Of a DNA stretch of 19,383 bases, positions 14,025 through 19,383 are shown in pieces. The position numbers and the translations under genes were made by a program. The DNA comes from Flavobacteriales bacterium UBA979. GTDB taxonomy: Bacteria > Bacteroidota > Bacteroidia > Flavobacteriales_D > Sanyastnellaceae. The stretch's first letter is position 1; every line of letters begins with the position of its first letter. The notes beneath the pieces were generated by a model. That model made no database searches. It was given only the letters and a program-made list of their open reading frames with translations, and had not been told where the DNA came from. Location: contig DBBR01000101.1 of assembly GCA_002292325.1 (NCBI GenBank), positions 15,550-34,932 of the forward strand. Direction: 5' to 3'.

Positions 14025-14939
14025 ATGAATAAGCACCTTTACGTGCAGCCTGAGGTGGAATTGGCTATTAAGAATGGTGAGCCTGTTGTGGCTCTGGAGA
14101 GTACCATTGTCGCTCACGGGATGCCTTATCCCTCCAATTTAGAGACTGCTCGACAGTTGGAGTCCATCGTACGTGCGGGAGGCGCTACGCCCGCAACGAT
14201 TGCAGTTGCAAACGGTCAAATGCACATCGGATGCACATCGGATTTGCTCGAATCTTTGGCTTCACAGGATGGAGTATGGAAAGTCTCTCGTCGCGATTTA
14301 CCGATGGCTCTTGCTGAAAATGTTTTGGGGGCTACTACCGTAAGCGGAACATTGATTGGTGCTGATTTGGCTGGGATTTCGGTGTTCGCTACAGGAGGGA
14401 TTGGTGGAGTGCACCGGGGAGTAGCCGATACATGGGATGTTTCTGCGGATATTCCTGAATTAGCGAGGGCGCGGGTGGCCGTGGTCAGTGCTGGCGCAAA
14501 ATCCATACTTGATCTTCCAAAGACCCTCGAAGCACTGGAAACTTCCGGCGTTTCTGTCTTGGGCTATCAAACCGATGAGTTTCCCGCATTTTTTGTGCGA
14601 GAAAGCGGACTTGACTTACCGCATCGATGCGACACTCCTTTGCAAGTGGCACGCGCCATGGAAGCGAAGTGGGCATTGAAGCTGGAAGGGGGCTTTTTGG
14701 TTGCTAATCCCATTCCAGAAGCCCATGCAGCGGACCCTGCTAGCGTGAATAGAGCCATAGAAGCTGGGTTGGAGGCTGCGAAGCGTGCAGGGATTGAAGG
14801 CAAGCGGCTGACACCGTATCTGCTTCAATTCATTAACGAAGTCACCGGTGGAGAGAGTTTGAAGGCCAATCGAAAATTGGTCGAGCACAATGTTGCTGTA
14901 GGAACAGCCATTGCGGCAGAATATGCTCGCCTTCGATAG
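14025..14939 (+). CDS. psuG: Pseudouridine-5'-phosphate glycosidase
   Basis: The 304-aa enzyme cleaves the C-C glycosidic bond of pseudouridine 5'-phosphate to uracil and ribose 5-phosphate. Sequence stretches match the family closely: VVALESTIVAHGMPYPSN (21-38, with E25), LGATTVSGTLIGADLAGISV (101-120), FATGGIGGVHRG (121-132), DVSAD (138-142), VVSAGAKSILDL (153-164, with K159), GYQTDEFPAFF (180-190) and TGGESLKAN. E25, D142 and K159 correspond to the catalytic E31, D149 and K166 of the E. coli enzyme, the Lys forming the ring-opened adduct. The ATG at 14025 puts the first motif in its usual place. The kinase partner psuK is not next to it, so pseudouridine phosphate must be supplied by another kinase or by a gene elsewhere. 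Confidence 0.95.
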   Translation: MNKHLYVQPEVELAIKNGEPVVALESTIVAHGMPYPSNLETARQLESIVRAGGATPATIAVANGQMHIGCTSDLLESLASQDGVWKVSRRDLPMALAENVLGATTVSGTLIGADLAGISVFATGGIGGVHRGVADTWDVSADIPELARARVAVVSAGAKSILDLPKTLEALETSGVSVLGYQTDEFPAFFVRESGLDLPHRCDTPLQVARAMEAKWALKLEGGFLVANPIPEAHAADPASVNRAIEAGLEAAKRAGIEGKRLTPYLLQFINEVTGGESLKANRKLVEHNVAVGTAIAAEYARLR

Positions 14940-14960
14940 GACCCATTGAGCGGCATCACC

Positions 14961-14968
14961 TACCTTGG
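14961..14968 (+). promoter_or_regulatory. Candidate -7 element of the E1 gene
   Basis: TACCTTGG differs from TAnnTTTG at one position and lies 24 bases before the ATG at 14993. The gap from the psuG stop is 53 bases, so an own promoter is possible, but read-through from psuG is equally likely. A TTG at 14946-14948 is too close for a standard -33 element. Confidence 0.25.
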
Positions 14969-14992
14969 TCAGAAGCGCCGTAAATTCGCGCT

Positions 14993-17392
14993 ATGAAGCA
15001 GACGGATTCAATGGCATCTGAAGCGCAGAAACTCACGGAAAACCGGGACTTTCGTAGCGTGCTTTTGGATGATTATCGCCTGGCTTGTTTGAGCCGCGAG
15101 GCCTCACTTTTAGGACGAAAGGAGGTGCTAGGGGGCAAGGCTAAGTTTGGTATTTTTGGAGACGGCAAGGAGTTGGCTCAAATTGCCTTATCCAAAGTCA
15201 TCCAAAATGGAGATTGGCGTTCCGGTTACTACCGCGACCAGACGCTCATGATGAGCAAAGGACTATTGGATGTTCGGCAATTTTTTGCCGCCTTGTATGC
15301 TGATACCGACGCACAACGTGAACCTTCCTCAGCGGGTCGTCAAATGGGGGGGCATTTTGCTACCCGATTCATCGATGACAAAGGCCAGTGGTTGAACCAC
15401 ATGGACCGGTTCAATAGCTCGGCGGACATCAGCCCCACGGGCGGTCAGATGCCGCGATTGCTGGGTTTAGCACAAGCGTCGAAATTGTACCGGTCGTTAG
15501 ACGGTTTGTCTGATTTGAAGCCAGGATTTACTTCCAATGGTGATGAAATTGCAATCGGTACGATCGGAGACGCCAGCACATCTGAAGGTCTTTTTTGGGA
15601 AACAATGAACGCCGCAGGGGTATTGCAGGTTCCGATGCTGATGAATGTTTGGGATGACGGATATGGCATCAGTGTTCCAAAAGAATTTCAAACCACCAAA
15701 GGCTCCATCTCCCAAGCTTTGAGTGGGATGGAAAAAGAGGACCATACCAATGGGCTGGTGATTATGAAGGTCAAGGGGTGGGATTATCCGAACCTCATTG
15801 CGACCTACGAGGCGGCGGCATACCGTTGTCGGACCGAGCATGTTCCCGTTTTGGTCCATGTAGAGGAGGTGACTCAACCGCAAGGCCACAGCACTTCCGG
15901 TTCTCATGAGCGGTACAAATCACCCGAGCGCATGGCTTGGGCTGCTGAGTTTGATTGCATTGAGCAATTTGGTAAATTCTTGGTTTTGGAGGGGGCCGCG
16001 ACGTCAGAGGAGCTTGCGGCCATTAGAAAAGAGACGAAAAAGGAAGTCCGAAACGAGCAAAAAACAGCTTGGGCTGACTTCAGAAAGGAATTTGATCAGG
16101 AGGTGGAAGAGGTCATACAAACGATTCGTTCATTGGATGCCAGCGCCCCAGAAATAGAACGTTTGCAAGAAGGGGTCTTTCCGGGTCGTGCTGAAATCCA
16201 TGGGGCCGCTCGATCTGTTTTGGCTCGTTATGCTGGCCAAAGCTCCATAGAGCGCGCTGCGCTGCAAAAGTTTTCTGACCGAATGGTGCTGGAAAACCAA
16301 ACGCGGTACAGCCAACATCTATACAGCGAGGGGGATGACTCAGTTTTGAATGTGGCCGCGGTCGCGCCAGACTATGGCGAGGACGAATGGGTCGACGGCC
16401 GATTGGTGTTGCAAAAGAATTTTGAAGCATTATTTGAGCGTCATCCCGAGTTGGTGACCTTCGGGGAGGATACGGGAAAGATTGGAGGCGTTAACCAATC
16501 GATGGAGGGAATGCAAGAGAGGTTCGGTGCATTGCGTGTGGCAGATACGGGGATCCGTGAGTGCACCATTGCGGGTCAGGGAATTGGCCTAGCGATGCGC
16601 GGCTTTCGTCCCATAGCGGAAATTCAATACCTCGACTATCTATTTTATGCCTTGCAGATTTTGAGAGACGATGCCGCTACAGTGCGCTACCGCTCTGCAG
16701 GTGGGCAAAAAGCCCCCATTATCGTCAGGACGCGCGGGCATCGACTTGAGGGAATTTGGCACAGCGGATCGCCTATGGGAACAATTGTGCACGCATTACG
16801 CGGCATGTATGTCTGCGTCCCTCGGAATATGACCCAAGCTGCAGGAATGTACAATTCGTTGATGCAGGCAGAGGAACCGGCACTGGTTATCGAATGTTTG
16901 AACGGCTATCGTTCCAAGGAGCGTTTGCCTCAGAACTTGGGCGATTTCACAGTGCCGTTGGGAATTGCCGAGGTGGTGCGGACTGGGACGGATGCAACCA
17001 TTGTTTCGTACGGCTCCACATTCAACTTGGCTGCTCGTGCTGCCGAACGGTTGGCTGAAAAAGGCGTGCAAGTCGAACTGGTGGATTTGCAAACGTTGTT
17101 GCCTTTGGATCGCACATCCGTTGTTGGCGCTTCGCTTGCTAAGACCAACCGATTGCTGGTGGTCGATGAGGACGTTCCCGGGGGAGCGAGCGCCTACATT
17201 TTGGAGGACGTTTTGAATCGCCAAGGCGGTTGGAAGCATTTGGATGCAGCTCCTAAAACCCTCACAGCACAGGCACATCTGCCCCCTTACGGGTCGGATG
17301 GAGATTATTATTCAAAACCGAGTGTGGATGATATTTACGAGGCGATCTATGCGATGATGAACGAATCGAATCCGGACCGTTTTCCTCTATAA
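14993..17392 (+). CDS. 2-oxoacid dehydrogenase E1, fused alpha and beta subunits (probably branched-chain type)
   Basis: The 799-aa protein joins the two chains of a thiamine-diphosphate 2-oxoacid dehydrogenase E1. The alpha part (about 25-380) has GYYRDQTLMM (78-87), FNSSADISP (140-148) and the ThDP-binding motif GD at 192-193 through DDGYGIS (221-227), an acidic variant of the usual NN end. Residues about 340-465 are a helical, charged linker region. The beta part (about 468-790) has TFGEDTG (489-495), ADTGIRECTIAGQGIGLAMR (517-536), IAEIQYLDYL (541-550) and a C-terminal transketolase-like domain with DLQTLLPLD and VVDEDVPGG. Fused E1 proteins of this type are common in Bacteroidota and are annotated as branched-chain 2-oxoacid dehydrogenases; the substrate is inferred, not shown. 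It is followed after one base by the S4 gene. Confidence 0.9.
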   Translation: MKQTDSMASEAQKLTENRDFRSVLLDDYRLACLSREASLLGRKEVLGGKAKFGIFGDGKELAQIALSKVIQNGDWRSGYYRDQTLMMSKGLLDVRQFFAALYADTDAQREPSSAGRQMGGHFATRFIDDKGQWLNHMDRFNSSADISPTGGQMPRLLGLAQASKLYRSLDGLSDLKPGFTSNGDEIAIGTIGDASTSEGLFWETMNAAGVLQVPMLMNVWDDGYGISVPKEFQTTKGSISQALSGMEKEDHTNGLVIMKVKGWDYPNLIATYEAAAYRCRTEHVPVLVHVEEVTQPQGHSTSGSHERYKSPERMAWAAEFDCIEQFGKFLVLEGAATSEELAAIRKETKKEVRNEQKTAWADFRKEFDQEVEEVIQTIRSLDASAPEIERLQEGVFPGRAEIHGAARSVLARYAGQSSIERAALQKFSDRMVLENQTRYSQHLYSEGDDSVLNVAAVAPDYGEDEWVDGRLVLQKNFEALFERHPELVTFGEDTGKIGGVNQSMEGMQERFGALRVADTGIRECTIAGQGIGLAMRGFRPIAEIQYLDYLFYALQILRDDAATVRYRSAGGQKAPIIVRTRGHRLEGIWHSGSPMGTIVHALRGMYVCVPRNMTQAAGMYNSLMQAEEPALVIECLNGYRSKERLPQNLGDFTVPLGIAEVVRTGTDATIVSYGSTFNLAARAAERLAEKGVQVELVDLQTLLPLDRTSVVGASLAKTNRLLVVDEDVPGGASAYILEDVLNRQGGWKHLDAAPKTLTAQAHLPPYGSDGDYYSKPSVDDIYEAIYAMMNESNPDRFPL

Positions 17393-17393
17393 C

Positions 17394-17609
17394 ATGCAAG
17401 AAGAATCGTTCGATTTGAAATCTGAGTTCATCGATTTGCTCCAGTTGTTGAAAGCAACAGGATATGCCGCGACAGGCGGCGAGGCCAAAATGATGGTTGC
17501 CGATGGATTTATTGCCGTGAACGGAGAGGTGGAGTCACGCAAACGACGCAAGCTCAGGGCGGGTGATGCAGTGGAGATAGATCACCAAGTGAGAATTACC
17601 ATAGGCTGA
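17394..17609 (+). CDS. S4-domain RNA-binding protein (YbcJ-like)
   Basis: The 71-aa protein is essentially one S4 domain. FIDLLQLLKATGYAATGG (12-29) and EAKMMVADGFIAVNGEVESR (30-49) form the helix-loop-strand core, followed by RKRRKLRAGDAVEID. The pattern F-x-L-x-x-LLK...GGEAK...G..VNGEVE.RKR.KL..GD is that of the YbcJ/RlbA family (COG2501), small cytoplasmic proteins thought to bind structured RNA or ribosome intermediates. It starts one base after the E1 stop, so translation is probably coupled, although no functional link between the two is known to me. Confidence 0.88.
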   Translation: MQEESFDLKSEFIDLLQLLKATGYAATGGEAKMMVADGFIAVNGEVESRKRRKLRAGDAVEIDHQVRITIG

Positions 17610-17700
17610 GAGGAGAGGGTGTTGGTAACAAAAAAGCACTTTGTTCAAGAGTCTTTGCGTGATTTTTCCGTTAATTCACTCCTCAATCAAATTTGTTCTG

Positions 17701-19383
17701 ATGAATAAGTGGTTTTTTCTTTTGCTCTTGACGGCGTTTTGTGGTTCACTTGATGCACAACAAATGCTTCGTGGTCGGGTCATTGATGCCGAATTGGGAG
17801 ACCCTATTTTTTCGGCAAACGTGATCATTGAAGGCACAACGACGGGAGTGACAACTGATTTTGATGGGAAGTTCTTGTTGCCCGTCACACAATTCCCGTT
17901 GCAGCTTCAAGTTAGCTTCATCGGTTACAGCATGAAGCGTGTCACAGTGCAAGGAATGGATGATAAGCTTACGATCAAGTTGGCACCGGATCAAATTTTG
18001 ATCGAAGCAGCAGAGGTCGTTGGTGATCGAATAAGCCAAAAGCAGAAGCAGGCGCCTCTCACGGTTGAATCCATGGATGTCATCGCCATCAAGGAGGCGC
18101 CAAGTGGATCTTTTTATGAAGGGCTCGGAAACCTCAAAGGTGTGGATGTCACCTCGGCTAGTCTTGGATTTAAAATCATCAATACGAGGGGATTCAACTC
18201 GACTTCTCCTGTCCGCTCCTTGCAACTGATCGATGGGATTGATAACCAAAGTCCTGGGCTAAATTTTTCATTGGGGAATTTTCTAGGCGCCTCAGATTTG
18301 GACGTGAAGAGTGTGGACATTGTGGCTGGTGCGAGTTCGGCTTTTTACGGACCGGGTGCCTTCAATGGAGTCATCTCGATGGAAACGAAATCACCGTTTC
18401 AATTTCCCGGTGTGAATGCGTCGATTAAAGTAGGAGAAAGGGAATTAAATGAGTTGGCGGTGCGGTACGCCGACTACATCAGTGACGAGGATGGGAATCC
18501 GGTATTGGGATTCAAGCTCAACGCTTTCCGCCTTTCCGCCTACGATTGGGAAGCAGCCAACTACGGTCCTGTTGATGGGGCTCAAGTAGATGTCTCCAAC
18601 CCTGGTCGGTTTGATGCGGTCAACATTTACGGGGACGAATACAAGCCCGTGTTTGATTATTCCGGCGATGGCAGCAGCAATTCCCGCGGCCTCGGGAATT
18701 TTTTCCGCACAGGATACAAGGAAATCGATCTGGTCGATTACAACACCGAAAACCTGAAGGTGAGCACAGCGCTTCATTGGCGCCTCAAGCCAAAAGAAAC
18801 CTACGAAAGCCCCGAGCTGGTTTACGGATTTAATTCCGGCTTTGGCACGACGGTTTACCAGGGAGACAACCGATTCAGCTTGCGCGACATTGAATTCTAT
18901 CAGCACAAACTGGAATTGCGCAAAAGCGGCAAGTGGTTTGTACGGGCCTATCGCACGAGCGAGGATGCCGGTAATTCCTATGATCCCTACGCCACGGCCT
19001 TGAAGCTTCAAGAGAGAACGCGATCGGATTACCAGTATTCCAAAGTGTATTACCGGTACTGGGTCGATAGCATTGTGCCGGGAATCAACGAAACTTGGCC
19101 AGATCTCGTCCAAACGGGCGTCGATCCGGAATTTGGATTTCCGATTTATGGATACGAAGAAGGAGCCATTCCAGCGTGGTACAATTCTTATGGTGATTCT
19201 TTGTCTATTTGGCACTCGCAAGTGGAAGCGTGGGCCAACGCTGGATATGCCGGCTTAGGCGACGTCGCCGAAAATCCATTGGGATACTGGGCTCCTGGAA
19301 CTCCGGAGTTTGAGCAGAATTTCAATGAACTGATTTCGGCCAAAAACAATGAAGGAGAAGGCGGAACACGCTTTTTTGACCAG
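17701..19383 (+). CDS. TonB-dependent outer-membrane receptor (N-terminal part, runs off the window)
   Basis: The frame is open from the ATG at 17701 to the last base (561 codons, no stop), so the C-terminal half is missing. A signal peptide (1-20, cut near DAQ) is followed by a carboxypeptidase-regulatory-like beta-sandwich (about 23-95: LRGRVIDAELGDPI, TTDFDGKF, VSFIGY). The plug domain spans about 113-232 and contains NTRGFNS (161-167), LIDGIDNQ (176-183) and VDIVAGASSAFYGPGAFNGV (205-224), followed by the start of the beta-barrel. It is an outer-membrane importer powered by TonB/ExbBD. No SusD-like partner or regulator is in the window, so the substrate cannot be given. The 91 bases between the S4 gene and this start contain no clear promoter; the best TTTG (17640-17643) lacks a good -7 partner. 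Confidence 0.9.
   Translation, partial: MNKWFFLLLLTAFCGSLDAQQMLRGRVIDAELGDPIFSANVIIEGTTTGVTTDFDGKFLLPVTQFPLQLQVSFIGYSMKRVTVQGMDDKLTIKLAPDQILIEAAEVVGDRISQKQKQAPLTVESMDVIAIKEAPSGSFYEGLGNLKGVDVTSASLGFKIINTRGFNSTSPVRSLQLIDGIDNQSPGLNFSLGNFLGASDLDVKSVDIVAGASSAFYGPGAFNGVISMETKSPFQFPGVNASIKVGERELNELAVRYADYISDEDGNPVLGFKLNAFRLSAYDWEAANYGPVDGAQVDVSNPGRFDAVNIYGDEYKPVFDYSGDGSSNSRGLGNFFRTGYKEIDLVDYNTENLKVSTALHWRLKPKETYESPELVYGFNSGFGTTVYQGDNRFSLRDIEFYQHKLELRKSGKWFVRAYRTSEDAGNSYDPYATALKLQERTRSDYQYSKVYYRYWVDSIVPGINETWPDLVQTGVDPEFGFPIYGYEEGAIPAWYNSYGDSLSIWHSQVEAWANAGYAGLGDVAENPLGYWAPGTPEFEQNFNELISAKNNEGEGGTRFFDQ

Noticed and set aside
16796..17278. A 160-codon minus-strand frame inside the E1 beta region.
   Set aside because: Composition is typical of the complement of a coding sequence (many His, Gln and Ser) and the plus strand carries conserved E1 motifs throughout.
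17627..17645. AACAAA / TTTGTT inverted repeat after the S4 gene, considered as its terminator.
   Set aside because: All-A/T-rich six-pair stem without a T tract after it; too weak to call.
18445..19221. A 258-codon minus-strand frame near the right edge.
   Set aside because: It is opposite the TonB-dependent receptor, whose signal, plug motifs and barrel start are continuous on the plus strand to the window end.
1..19383. Search for a defence system, CRISPR array, insertion sequence, phage or conjugation genes.
   Set aside because: No direct-repeat array, transposase, integrase, toxin-antitoxin or nuclease-defence motif was found; exonuclease VII here is the standard housekeeping enzyme.

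Overview
The window looks like a chromosomal, mostly housekeeping stretch from a member of the Bacteroidota, probably a marine Flavobacteriales-type organism. The signs are: a TonB-dependent receptor with an N-terminal carboxypeptidase-regulatory-like domain; a 2-oxoacid dehydrogenase E1 with alpha and beta subunits fused; a short-LID adenylate kinase; a secreted enzyme ending in a dockerin-like repeat pair; starts that almost all lack a Shine-Dalgarno; and several matches to the Bacteroidota -7 promoter element TAnnTTTG. This is inference from protein families; there is no 16S gene in the window.

Layout. Positions 1-21 are the 3' end of an initiator tRNA (fMet), followed by a GNRA-capped terminator. 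A solitary AT-richer membrane-protein gene (191-931) follows and ends in its own terminator. Next, on the minus strand, is a secreted vanadium-haloperoxidase/PAP2-type enzyme (946-3114). It is divergent from a small anchored protein (3172-3543), and a perfect 12-bp palindrome with two -7-like elements lies between them. A minus-strand pirin (3565-4425) is divergent from a small cysteine-containing lipoprotein (4508-4954). That lipoprotein converges on the exonuclease VII operon xseA-xseB (minus, 4994-6664).

Then come two plus-strand envelope genes: a putative secreted beta-strand-rich protein and an OB-fold tRNA_anti-like protein. They converge on a minus-strand three-gene unit (9974 to 7927): an SH3/KOW-like cytoplasmic protein, a 54-residue small ORF, and a divergent Nramp-like transporter that lacks the canonical Nramp metal-binding residues. 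A DUF5715/M15-like exported protein (10119-10886) overlaps the stop codon of lpdA (minus, 10883-12271), which encodes dihydrolipoyl dehydrogenase (E3).

Divergent from lpdA is a plus-strand run: adk, obgE, psuG, the fused E1 alpha/beta gene and an S4-domain RNA-binding gene one base downstream. The E1 and E3 would serve the same kind of 2-oxoacid dehydrogenase complex, but no E2 gene is present. The window ends inside a TonB-dependent receptor (17701 to the edge).

I did not find a defence island, CRISPR array, transposon or prophage. The parts most worth a second look are the divergent Nramp unit with its tiny coupled ORF, the promoter-palindrome at 3117-3143, and two convergent gene pairs whose stop codons are built into CTAG-type symmetric sequence.
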